This document shows, piece by piece, positions 1-6,952 of a DNA stretch of 10,972 bases. The notes under the pieces were generated by a model that was given only the letters and a program-made list of their open reading frames with translations, was not told the DNA's origin and ran no database searches. Where the stretch lies: assembly GCA_041485125.1 (NCBI GenBank), contig JBGPIT010000152.1, positions 1 through 10,972 on the forward strand. The letters are read 5' to 3'. The stretch comes from JBGPIT01 sp041485125 (GTDB lineage: Bacteria; Desulfobacterota; Binatia; UTPRO1). Each line of letters opens with the position of its first letter. Position 1 is the stretch's first letter. Position numbers and translations under genes: made by a program.

Positions 1-200
1 CGCACCAGGCCGCCGATCAGCCGCAGCACCGTGCTCTTGCCCGAGCCGCTGCCGCCGAGAATCACCGAGATCTTGCCGCGGGGAAACCGACAGGAGAGGT
101 CGTCGAAGACCTTCCGGGTCTCGAAGTACATCCGCACGTGCTCGAGCTCCACGTGCGGCTCGAGCGCCGGCTCCCCCTGCGCCATCCCCTCCATCGCCAT
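1..200 (-). CDS. ABC transporter ATP-binding protein, N-terminal part (MlaF-like)
   Basis: Only the first 66 codons are present; the gene runs off the left edge. The protein starts MAMEGMAQGE and has an aromatic-containing strand (VRMYFETRKVFDDL) followed by a Walker A loop, GGSGSGKST, at about residues 50-58 and then VLRLIGGL. The fold is the usual N-terminal half of an ABC ATPase, which binds and hydrolyses ATP on the cytoplasmic side of a transporter. The GGSGSGKST loop followed by LRLIGG is common in MlaF/Ttg2A-type ATPases that drive phospholipid or organic-solvent transport across the envelope; this assignment is inference, since the signature motif, Walker B and neighbouring mlaE/mlaD genes lie outside the window. 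The start at 200 is favoured by a good Shine-Dalgarno seven bases upstream; an ATG two codons downstream (194) is an alternative. It is divergent from the histidine kinase gene and not part of the peptide importer cluster. Confidence 0.85.
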   Translation of the reverse strand, partial: MAMEGMAQGEPALEPHVELEHVRMYFETRKVFDDLSCRFPRGKISVILGGSGSGKSTVLRLIGGLV

Positions 201-487
201 GTGACCGTCCTTTCTAACAGCGTATCGGCCGTATGCCGAGCGGTCCTTTTCCCGCGCCGGCTTCGCCACAAACGACGCCTCGGTCGACAGAGCGCCCCTG
301 CGGTGCGGAAATCCCGCGACATCGAGGGTCACGGTCCTGGCGTCGTGGCCATCCGTGACGTCCGCGCTGCCGACCGGGGCGGCGCCGCGCGATCCTTCCG
401 AGACCGGATACGAATAGCGCCGCGTTTCGTTGCCCGCGGCGCCGCCGCACGGGTAGCACTCCTTCAATCGGCAGCAAAGCGTGCCGC
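201..487. other. Divergent intergenic region between ABC ATPase and histidine kinase
   Basis: This 287-bp stretch separates two divergent genes and must hold promoters for both, but no -35/-10 pair stands out on either strand. The open frames crossing it have no family features and look like GC-rich shadows. A 12-bp inverted repeat (378-389 with 435-446) is present, but each arm contains the self-complementary GGCGCC, so it may be chance. Part of the region just before 488 could be coding if the kinase starts at an unrecognised codon, or the kinase could start later and leave more leader. Confidence 0.4.
208..213 (-). promoter_or_regulatory. Ribosome binding site of the ABC ATPase gene
   Basis: The minus strand reads AAAGGA seven bases before the ATG at 200. 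It is one of the few clear Shine-Dalgarno sequences in the window and decides the start of the ATPase gene. Confidence 0.6.
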
Positions 488-2137
488 GTGTCGGCGGGCG
501 CGGATCCGGGGGGTGCGTCGGTGGTGATCGAGGTACGGGAAGATGCCGCGGGCGTGCCGGAGCGTTCGGGCGTACGCCCGCGCGTCAGGCGAGGTCGGCT
601 CCGCACCCTTCGGCATCGCGTCGGGCGCTGGCGGCGGACGACCCTCCGGCGCGCGACCCGCCAACGCTTGCGCTGGGCGCTCCGCATCCGCGGTGCCGTG
701 ATCGCGCTCTTTCTCGGCGTTGCGATCACCGCGTGGCTTGCCGGCATCTCGCCGTGGCTGGTGCCCGCGCTCGCCGCCTCGAGCGCGGGGGCGGTCATGA
801 ACGTCGCGGCGGCGGTCTGCGTGCGACGGTGGCGCGGCATCGCCGCGATGCTCGCATGGACCGGTCTCGGCGACGCGCTTCTGATTACGTACGTCGTCAC
901 GGCGACCGGCGGTGTGACGAGCCCGTTCCTCTTCCTCTACGTCGTGCAAGTGCTGACCAGCGCGCTCGTCGTCGACGCCTCGGCGGGTGCGATTGCCGCG
1001 ATCCTTTCGGTCACCGTGTGGGTGATCGCCGCGTGGCTCGGGTTGGGGCCGGCGTCGAGCGAGCGGTTGCCGGCGGGCACCGAACGACTGGTCTGGGCCC
1101 TGTCGCTGGTACTGACCTTGGTGCTGCTCGTCCTGATCGGCGGCGTGCTGGCGCAGCGACTCGCCCGGCGCGAGCGCGAGCTCGCCGGCGCGCACCGCCG
1201 TCTGCGCCGTTCGATGGAGCGGATCGCGCGCGCGCATGGCGATTTACAACATGCGTATGCGCGTCTCGCGGAAGCCGAGGCCCAGCTGGTGAGCAGCGAG
1301 AAGATGCGTTCGCTCGGGGTTCTCGTCGCCGGCCTGGCGCACGAGCTCGGCAATCCGCTCACCGTCCTCGCCGGCAATCTCGATCCGCTCGAGGAGCACT
1401 TCAGCGCCTACGATCGACTGGCGTCGCGCGTCGTCGATGCGGGTACGTCCGGTCGTGACGGCGATGACGTCGAGCGGGAGCTGGCGGCGAGCGTTGCCGA
1501 GCTACGACGCGAGACGCCCGCGCTGCTCGCGAACTGTCGCGAAGCGACCGAACGCGCGGTTGCACTGCTGGCGCAGCTGCGCGCCTTCGGTCGTGGCGGC
1601 GCCGCGGCGCGACGCCTGGCGCCTATTCGTCCGGGTCTGGAGAGCACCCTCGCGCTCGTGCGTCACCGGCTACCGCCCGAGACCGTCGTGCACACGTCCT
1701 TCACCGAGGTCCCCGACGTCTGGTGCGTTCCGGCGGAGCTCAACCAGGTCTTCATGAATCTCTTGCTGAACGCCGCCGACGCGCTGCGCCCGCACGGCAC
1801 CCTATCGGTCGCCCTCGACGTCGATGAGCGCGCCGTCCACGTCCGCGTCGCCGACGACGGCATCGGCATCGACCCCGCCGTGCTGCCCCGTCTCTTCGAG
1901 CCCTTCTTCACCACCAAAGAGACCGGCGCGGGAAGCGGCCTCGGTCTTGCCATCTCCCACGCGATCGTCGCGCGTCACGGTGGCGCGCTCGAGGTCGAAG
2001 CGCCGGCGCAGGGCGGGGCCGTCTTCACCGTGCGGCTGCCGCTCGCCGACGACCGGGTCGGCGATGGCCCGGCTGTGCCGGATGCCGACGCTAGCGCCAG
2101 AGATCGACCGGAGGACGCACGTCGAGACGATCCCTGA
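488..2137 (+). CDS. Membrane-bound sensor histidine kinase (orphan)
   Basis: A 549-residue sensor kinase that would autophosphorylate on histidine and pass the phosphate to a response regulator. Residues 29-68 are strongly arginine-rich, followed by about six hydrophobic helices (about 68-222), including a TSPFLFLYVVQV stretch seen in six-helix membrane sensors. A charged coiled-coil-like linker (225-270) leads to the H-box, LAHELGNP with His285. The catalytic domain has the N-box (NQVFMNLLLNAAD, 419-431), G1 (DDGIGI, 456-461), F-box (LFEPFFTTK) and G2 (GAGSGLGLA, 480-488). All key residues are present. There is no periplasmic sensor domain of size, so the signal is probably sensed in the membrane. 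The start is uncertain: GTG 488 is the first in frame, but GTG at 521, 524 or 554 is possible, and no clear ribosome site is seen. No response regulator is in the window. The last 15 or so codons overlap the convergent permease gene. Confidence 0.93.
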   Translation: MSAGADPGGASVVIEVREDAAGVPERSGVRPRVRRGRLRTLRHRVGRWRRTTLRRATRQRLRWALRIRGAVIALFLGVAITAWLAGISPWLVPALAASSAGAVMNVAAAVCVRRWRGIAAMLAWTGLGDALLITYVVTATGGVTSPFLFLYVVQVLTSALVVDASAGAIAAILSVTVWVIAAWLGLGPASSERLPAGTERLVWALSLVLTLVLLVLIGGVLAQRLARRERELAGAHRRLRRSMERIARAHGDLQHAYARLAEAEAQLVSSEKMRSLGVLVAGLAHELGNPLTVLAGNLDPLEEHFSAYDRLASRVVDAGTSGRDGDDVERELAASVAELRRETPALLANCREATERAVALLAQLRAFGRGGAAARRLAPIRPGLESTLALVRHRLPPETVVHTSFTEVPDVWCVPAELNQVFMNLLLNAADALRPHGTLSVALDVDERAVHVRVADDGIGIDPAVLPRLFEPFFTTKETGAGSGLGLAISHAIVARHGGALEVEAPAQGGAVFTVRLPLADDRVGDGPAVPDADASARDRPEDARRDDP

Positions 2138-2915
2138 GACCGTCGCCGAGGAAGTTCAGCGCCAGCACCGTCAGCATGATCGCCACACCGGGGAAGATCG
2201 TGAGGTGCGGCGCGATCAGGACGAAGGCGCGACCGTCGTTCAGCATCGCCCCCCACGACGCGGTCGGCGGCTGTGCACCGAGGCCGAGGAAGCTGAGCGA
2301 CGCCTCGGCGACGATCGCGCTCGCCATGCCGAAGGTCGCCTGCACCAGCACCGGCGCGGCGACGAGCGGCAGGAGGTGCCGAACGACGATGCGCGACGCG
2401 GGGGTGCCGAGGGCGCGCGCGGCCTCGACGAACTCGCGCTCGCGCATGCGACGGATCTCGCCACGCACGAGTCGCGCGTAGCCGGTCCAGCCGATCGCGC
2501 ACAGCGCCAGGACGACGTTGCGGAGGCTCGGACCGAGCACGGCGGTGAGCGCGATCGCGAGCAGCAGGCCGGGAAACGCGAGCAGGACGTCGACGATCCG
2601 CATCAACGCCTCGTCGATCCAGCCGCCCGCCCAGCCGGCGACGGCGCCGACGAGGAGGCCGATCGCGACCGCGACGGTCACGGTGACGACGCCGACGGCG
2701 AGCGACACTCGCGCGCCGTAGACGACCCGCGAGAGGATGTCGCGACCGAGCTTGTCGCGCCCGAGCGGATGCTCGGCGTCGGGTGGGGACAGGTTCGCCG
2801 CCAGATCCTGCGCGACCGGATCGTAGGGCGCGAGCCAGCGCGCGCCGAGAGCGGCGGCGGCGAGCAGCGCGAGCAGCACCCCGCCGACGATGATGCGCGT
2901 CGAGTCGCGGCGCAT
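2091..2915 (-). CDS. DppC/OppC-type ABC transporter permease
   Basis: A 274-residue inner-membrane permease of the peptide/nickel importer family (BPD_transp_1 with the OppC-type N-terminal extension). It forms the channel with the DppB-type partner encoded just upstream. An N-terminal helix (about 8-28) is followed by the family motif HPLGRDKLGRDILSRVVYGA (49-68). Further hydrophobic helices follow, then the EAA loop that contacts the ATPase (FVEAARALGTPASRIVVRHL, 162-181) and the typical end LNFLGDGLRDRLD. Length is close to family norm. The ATG at 2915 shares one base with the stop of the preceding gene (TGATG), so translation is probably coupled; no Shine-Dalgarno is visible. A longer open frame extends upstream in the same frame, but that part is a shadow of the DppB gene. 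The 3' end overlaps the convergent kinase gene by 47 bp. No dppD or dppF ATPase gene follows. Confidence 0.93.
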   Translation of the reverse strand: MRRDSTRIIVGGVLLALLAAAALGARWLAPYDPVAQDLAANLSPPDAEHPLGRDKLGRDILSRVVYGARVSLAVGVVTVTVAVAIGLLVGAVAGWAGGWIDEALMRIVDVLLAFPGLLLAIALTAVLGPSLRNVVLALCAIGWTGYARLVRGEIRRMREREFVEAARALGTPASRIVVRHLLPLVAAPVLVQATFGMASAIVAEASLSFLGLGAQPPTASWGAMLNDGRAFVLIAPHLTIFPGVAIMLTVLALNFLGDGLRDRLDVRPPVDLWR

Positions 2916-3853
2916 CAACGACCGTCGCCGGCCGCGCGCTCGCGCAGGCGGGGATCGAGGGCGGCGTTCACGATGTCGGCGAGGGCGTTCGCTGCGACGA
3001 AGCTCACCGCGATCGCGAGCACGCAGCCTTGCACCACCGGATAGTCGCGCTGATTGATCGCGTCGATGGTGAGGCGTCCGAGCCCGGGCCAGGCGAAGAT
3101 CGTCTCGGTGATGACCGTCCCGGCGAGGAGCGAGCCGAACTGCAGGGCCAGGATCGTGACCACCGGGGCGGCGGCATTGGCGAGCGCCTCGCGTGCGACC
3201 AGGCGCGGGCGGCTCACCCCTTTGGCGCGCGCGGTGCGCACGTAGTCCTGTCCCAGGCACTCGAGGAGGCTCGCGCGGGTCATGCGCGCCAGGATCGCCG
3301 CCATGCCGAGACCGAGCGTCAGCGCCGGCAGCACCAGGTGGCTGAGCCCGCCGCGGCCGGAGACCGGCAGCCAGCGGAGCTCGATCGCGAAGAGCAGGAT
3401 CAGAAGCGGTCCGAGCCAAAAGGCGGGCATCGACACGCCGATCAGCGCGAACCCGACCGAGCCGCGGTCGAGCCACGTGCCGGGGCGGGCGGCGGCGACC
3501 AGGCCGAGGGGCAGCGCCGTGCCGACGGCGACCAGGAGCGCCGCGACGCTCAGCTCCGCCGTCGCGGGAGCCCGCGCGGCGAGGAGCCTCGCGACCGGCT
3601 CACCGGTCACGAGCGAGCGGCCGAGATCACCGCTGGCGAGCCCGACCAGGAACCGGCGGTACTGCTCGAGGAACGGCAGGTCGAGCCCGAGGTTGCGACG
3701 GAGCGTCTCGCGATCGGCCGCCTCGGCGCTCTCGCCCAGCATCACGTCGACCGGGTCACCGGGGACGACGTGGATCAGCACGAACACCAAGGTCGCGGCC
3801 GCGAGCACCGTCGGGACGGCGACGAGCAGCCGACGCGCGATGAACCGCATCAT
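2915..3853 (-). CDS. DppB/OppB-type ABC transporter permease
   Basis: A 312-residue inner-membrane permease of the peptide/nickel importer family, the first half of the channel. The N-terminus MMRFIARRLLVAVPTV and the segment FVLIHVVPGDPVDVMLG (about 24-40) are the classic OppB-type first helix and following PGDP motif. The soluble segment up to about 100 contains SGDLGRSL. The EAA loop is DYVRTARAKGVSRPRL (203-218), followed by VITETIFAWPGLGRLTIDAI (247-266) and the ending ALDPRLR. The start lies in ATGATG: either the ATG at 3853 (4-base ATGA overlap with the binding-protein stop) or the one at 3850 (TGATG, as at the next junction). The two differ by one methionine. The overlaps on both sides mean binding protein, DppB and DppC are made from one transcript. 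Substrate (peptide, nickel or other) cannot be told from the permease. Confidence 0.93.
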   Translation of the reverse strand: MMRFIARRLLVAVPTVLAAATLVFVLIHVVPGDPVDVMLGESAEAADRETLRRNLGLDLPFLEQYRRFLVGLASGDLGRSLVTGEPVARLLAARAPATAELSVAALLVAVGTALPLGLVAAARPGTWLDRGSVGFALIGVSMPAFWLGPLLILLFAIELRWLPVSGRGGLSHLVLPALTLGLGMAAILARMTRASLLECLGQDYVRTARAKGVSRPRLVAREALANAAAPVVTILALQFGSLLAGTVITETIFAWPGLGRLTIDAINQRDYPVVQGCVLAIAVSFVAANALADIVNAALDPRLRERAAGDGR

Positions 3854-5379
3854 GGGAGCGGACGCACCCCGTCCGTGAAGCGTGCGGTCGCGAGCGAGCG
3901 CAGGTCGCCGTCCGGCGTCGGGACGAAGCCTTCGAGCGCGCGGCTCTTCACCACGACGTTGTCCGACCACCAGAGCGGGATCACCGGCAGCTCCGCGGCG
4001 GCGAGTCGCTGCACCTCGCCATAGAGCCGCCGTCGTTCATCGCGGTCGATCGCGGCGCGGCCGGCCTCGAGCAACGCGTCCATGCGGGGGTCCGCGAAGC
4101 GGCCGCGGTTGTTGCCGGTAGGGGGGATCATCGAGGAGTGGAAGATCCGGAAATAGACGTCGGGGTCGCGCACGCCCACCCACGCCAGCGCATAGAGCTC
4201 GAAATTGCCACGGCGGATGTCCGCATAGAAGGTCGCCCACTCGTAGCTCCGGACGTCGAGCGCGAGGTCGAGCTTGGCGAAGTCGGCTTGGAAGACCTCC
4301 GCGATCCGGCGCCGCAGCTCGACGGTCGAGGTCTTGTAGGAGTAGCGCCGCAGCTCGTCGGCGCCGAGGCCGGCCTCGGCGAGTAAGGCGCGCGCACGTT
4401 CCGGATCGTAGGGGTAGGTCTCGACGTCGGCGGCGTACGCCCAGTGCGCCGGCGGCAGCAGTCCCGTCGCCGGCCGGGCGGTGTCTCGCAGCAGGTGGTG
4501 GACGATCCCGCCCCGGTCGAGAGCGTAGGCGAGCGCGCGTCGAACGCGGAGATCGGCGAGGCGCGCATCACGGAAGCTCATCCCGAGGTACTGGAAGGTC
4601 GTGCCGGGGGTGACCACGAGTTCGAGGTACGGCTGGCGGCCGAGCCACGGCAGCATGTCGGGCTCGACGGCGTTCTCGACCAGGTGCACCGAGCCGCTCG
4701 CGAGCTCGAGCGCCCGGACGACGGCGTCCGGGATCACCCGAAAGCGCACTCGCGGGATCGACGGCGGCCCGTCGAGGTAGTCGGCATGCGGGGCCAGATC
4801 GACGCTCCCATCGCCGTAGACCGCGGCAATCCGAAAGGGGCCGGCGCCGACGACCGCGGCGGGGGGCACCGGCCCGCTCGCGGTGAGGGCGGCGGGCAGG
4901 ATGCCGAGCGTGGTCGCGTCGAGGAACGGTGCCGAGACCTGGCGCAATCGGAAGACGACGGTCCGGGGGTCAGGGGTCTCGATCGCGGCGATCGCCGACA
5001 GCGCCTCGCGCTTGGGTGATCGCAGGGCGGGATCGAGGGCCGAGCGATACGTCGCCGCCACGTCCGCCGAGGTGAGCGGCGTCCCGTCATGGAACCGCAG
5101 CCCCGGCCTGAGCGTGAAGGCGTACTCCAGCGGCGACGTCTGCCGCCACTCGGAGGCCAGGTCCGGCGCCGGCTCGGCGCTCGTGCCGCTCTGCGTAAGA
5201 CCGGTCGTGACCAGCTCGCCGACCCGCGCCGAGTAGGCGTCGGTCGTGAAGCGCGGGTCGAGCACCGCCGGCACGCTCTCGAGCGCGACGACGAGCGTCC
5301 CGGGCGCCGGCGCCGGGGTTGCGTTGCGACATGCGAAAGCGCAGACGAGGACCAGAAACGCGAATGCGCGTTGACACAT
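3850..5379 (-). CDS. Peptide/nickel-type ABC transporter substrate-binding protein (SBP_bac_5)
   Basis: A 509-residue extracytoplasmic binding protein that captures the ligand for the two downstream permeases. The N-terminus is MCQRAFAFLVLVCAFAC, a short signal peptide ending in Cys17, which suggests a lipoprotein although the lipobox (AFAC) is not ideal. The mature part starts with an A/P-rich linker and then GTLVVALESVPAVLDPRF, the usual family opening. Further family features are LRPGLRFHDGTPLTSADVAA (about 91-110), GAGPFRI, the LADLRVRRALAYALDRGGIV block, YDPERARALLAEAGL, and the C-terminal LPVIPLWWSDNVVV. Length is typical. I chose ATG 5379 because it gives a clean signal peptide and has a weak GGA just upstream; ATG 5400 would add MLLQPRK. 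The open frame reaches to 5508, but that extension has no signal-peptide logic and overlaps the divergent gene. The ligand is unknown. Confidence 0.92.
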   Translation of the reverse strand: MCQRAFAFLVLVCAFACRNATPAPAPGTLVVALESVPAVLDPRFTTDAYSARVGELVTTGLTQSGTSAEPAPDLASEWRQTSPLEYAFTLRPGLRFHDGTPLTSADVAATYRSALDPALRSPKREALSAIAAIETPDPRTVVFRLRQVSAPFLDATTLGILPAALTASGPVPPAAVVGAGPFRIAAVYGDGSVDLAPHADYLDGPPSIPRVRFRVIPDAVVRALELASGSVHLVENAVEPDMLPWLGRQPYLELVVTPGTTFQYLGMSFRDARLADLRVRRALAYALDRGGIVHHLLRDTARPATGLLPPAHWAYAADVETYPYDPERARALLAEAGLGADELRRYSYKTSTVELRRRIAEVFQADFAKLDLALDVRSYEWATFYADIRRGNFELYALAWVGVRDPDVYFRIFHSSMIPPTGNNRGRFADPRMDALLEAGRAAIDRDERRRLYGEVQRLAAAELPVIPLWWSDNVVVKSRALEGFVPTPDGDLRSLATARFTDGVRPLP

Positions 5380-5400
5380 TTTCCGTGGCTGCAATAGCAT
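5371..5400 (+). promoter_or_regulatory. Candidate sigma70-type promoter for the transglycosylase gene
   Basis: A perfect TTGACA (5371-5376) is followed, after 18 bases, by TAGCAT (5395-5400), which matches four of six positions of the -10 consensus. A transcript would start near 5407 and have a leader of about 80 bases before the ATG at 5489. The -35 box lies at the first codons of the divergent binding-protein gene, so RNA polymerase here could hinder expression of the importer. A perfect -35 is uncommon by chance at this GC content, but the -10 is weak. Confidence 0.45.
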
Positions 5401-5420
5401 GCGCGCAGGAAGTGAAGGGG

Positions 5421-5431
5421 AGGGGAGGAGG
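5421..5431 (+). promoter_or_regulatory. Strong Shine-Dalgarno in the transglycosylase leader
   Basis: The purine run AGGGGAGGAGG is the strongest Shine-Dalgarno-like sequence in the window. It lies one base before CATG..., with AGGGG seven bases and GGAGG four bases from the ATG at 5433, and about 58 bases from the ATG at 5489. It is therefore positioned for the short leader ORF rather than for the transglycosylase start. Confidence 0.5.
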
Positions 5432-5432
5432 C

Positions 5433-5492
5433 ATGCATCCGGTGTCGCATCGCGCGACGACCACCTGGAACCTGTGCCTGCGTTTCGTATGA
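5433..5492 (+). CDS. Possible 19-codon leader ORF coupled to the transglycosylase gene
   Basis: ATG 5433 opens a 19-codon frame encoding MHPVSHRATTTWNLCLRFV, ending at TGA 5490-5492. It is preceded by a strong Shine-Dalgarno. Its stop overlaps the ATG of the transglycosylase (5489) in the ATGA arrangement typical of translational coupling, and that ATG has no good ribosome site of its own. The peptide has no signal peptide, no run of one amino acid that would suggest attenuation, and no family I recognise. It may serve only to deliver ribosomes to the downstream start. It could also be chance, with the transglycosylase starting elsewhere, for example at GTG 5474, which has GGAA four bases upstream. 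Confidence 0.35.
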   Translation: MHPVSHRATTTWNLCLRFV

Positions 5493-6952
5493 CCGAGCCG
5501 TCCGCCACGTCACGTCGTCGCCGCGTTTTGCTGCTCGCGCTCGCGCTGGCGATCCTCGGATGCGCCGCGACGACCTTCGCCGACGACGAAGCGCCTACGA
5601 AGTTCCCGTATCCGGCGTCGCTGCGGCCGCAGGTCGAGTTCTGGAAGAAGATCTTCGGCCTCTACTCCGAAAACCAGATCGTCGTACACGACACCGAGAA
5701 CCTCGGACGGGTGTACTCGGTCCTCGACTTCCGCGATCGCGCCGCTGCGGGCGAGAGCCTGATCGCCCTCGACGTCGCCAAGCGTTACGGCGCCGAATCG
5801 GAGAAGAACCGCATCCGCGCGCTGCTCCGTCGCCTCGACGCGCGTGACGGCAACGACGGCGGCCTCGATCCCGAAGAGCAGCGCATCTGGAACCTCTTTG
5901 CCGCTGACGGCGATCCCCGCAAGTTCGCCGCGGCCGCGGCCGAGAACCGCATCCGCACCCAGGCGGGACTGAAAGAGCGCTTCGCTCAAGGCGTTCGCAT
6001 CTCGCGGCGGTATCTCGCCGAGATGGAGGAGATCTTTCGCCACGAGGGGCTGCCGTCCGAGCTGACGCGGCTGCCGCTCGTCGAGTCGTGCTTCAACATC
6101 GATGCCTACTCCAAGGTCGGCGCCGCCGGAATTTGGCAGTTCATGCGGTCGACGGGGCGAAGTTATATGGCGATCGGCGGCGTTGTCGACGAGCGGCGCG
6201 ATCCGCTGCGGGCGACCCGCGGTGCCGCGCGCCATCTGCGCGAGAACTACGACGCGCTCGGCTCGTGGCCGCTCGCGATCACCGCCTACAATCACGGTCG
6301 CGCCGGCGTACGGCGCGCCGTCGAGGTGATCGGCACGAGCGACATCGGACCGATCGTCCGCAGCTATCACGGCCCGCTCTTCGGCTTCGCGTCGCGGAAC
6401 TTCTACGCCGAGTTCCTGGCGGCGCTCGCGGTCGAGGGCTCGCACCGCGAGTACTTCGGCGAGCTCGACTTCGATCCGCCCTTCCGCGGCGAGGAGGTCC
6501 GGGTGCGTCAGGCGCTCTCGGGCTCCGCGGCCGCCAGCTGCGCCAACGCCACGCCGGCGGAGCTCGCCGTGCTGAATCCCGCGATCGACAGCGCCGTGTT
6601 CCGCGGCGCCGCCAATCTCCCGCGCGGCTACCTCCTGCGCGTGCCGCCCGGCTCCGCCGGCAGCTTCGAGCAGCGCCTCGCCCAGATCGCCTCCGACGCC
6701 CGCGTCGTTGCCGTTCCGAAGAGCCGCCGCTCGTCACGTCCCGAGCGGGTCGCGAAGCGGACTGGCGGCAAGGCCGCCGTCGGTGTCGCGACGACGCAGT
6801 CCGGCTACCGCACCCACCGCGTGCGCAACGGCCAGACCCTCTCGCACATCGCCGACCGCTACGGCGTCACGGTGCAGCGCTTGAAGAACGTGAACCGGCT
6901 GCGCGGGTCGGTCGTGAAGTCGGGGCAGGTGCTCAAGATTCCGACCGGCTGA
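5489..6952 (+). CDS. mltD: MltD-like lytic transglycosylase with LysM domain
   Basis: A 487-residue envelope enzyme that cleaves the glycan strands of peptidoglycan to give 1,6-anhydro ends. The N-terminus has an arginine-rich n-region and a hydrophobic core ending ILGC (Cys25), a possible lipobox; cleavage after TFA is an alternative. Residues about 38-80 (SLRPQVEFWKKIFGLYSENQ) match the MltD-type N-terminal region. The SLT domain follows at about 170-300: LPLVESCFN carries the catalytic Glu199, then AAGIWQFMRSTGR and AYNHG (266-270). Residues about 335-390 look like a degenerate LysM, and a clear LysM (YRTHRVRNGQTLSHIADRYG to LKIP) occupies 440-485. Length is close to E. coli MltD, which has two LysM domains. 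The ATG 5489 start is chosen for the signal peptide; the frame is open back to ATG 5399, and GTG 5474 is possible. It is divergent from the importer and probably monocistronic. Confidence 0.92.
   Translation: MTEPSATSRRRRVLLLALALAILGCAATTFADDEAPTKFPYPASLRPQVEFWKKIFGLYSENQIVVHDTENLGRVYSVLDFRDRAAAGESLIALDVAKRYGAESEKNRIRALLRRLDARDGNDGGLDPEEQRIWNLFAADGDPRKFAAAAAENRIRTQAGLKERFAQGVRISRRYLAEMEEIFRHEGLPSELTRLPLVESCFNIDAYSKVGAAGIWQFMRSTGRSYMAIGGVVDERRDPLRATRGAARHLRENYDALGSWPLAITAYNHGRAGVRRAVEVIGTSDIGPIVRSYHGPLFGFASRNFYAEFLAALAVEGSHREYFGELDFDPPFRGEEVRVRQALSGSAAASCANATPAELAVLNPAIDSAVFRGAANLPRGYLLRVPPGSAGSFEQRLAQIASDARVVAVPKSRRSSRPERVAKRTGGKAAVGVATTQSGYRTHRVRNGQTLSHIADRYGVTVQRLKNVNRLRGSVVKSGQVLKIPTG

Noticed and set aside
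378..446. 12-bp inverted repeat (378-389 with 435-446) in the divergent region
   Set aside because: Both arms are pure G/C and contain the self-complementary GGCGCC, so such a match is expected by chance at this composition; it has a 45-base spacer and no extension.
464..1237. Overlapping long open frames on both strands opposite the histidine kinase
   Set aside because: Compositionally extreme (Arg, Pro, Ala) with no recognisable domain; the kinase frame carries all conserved motifs.
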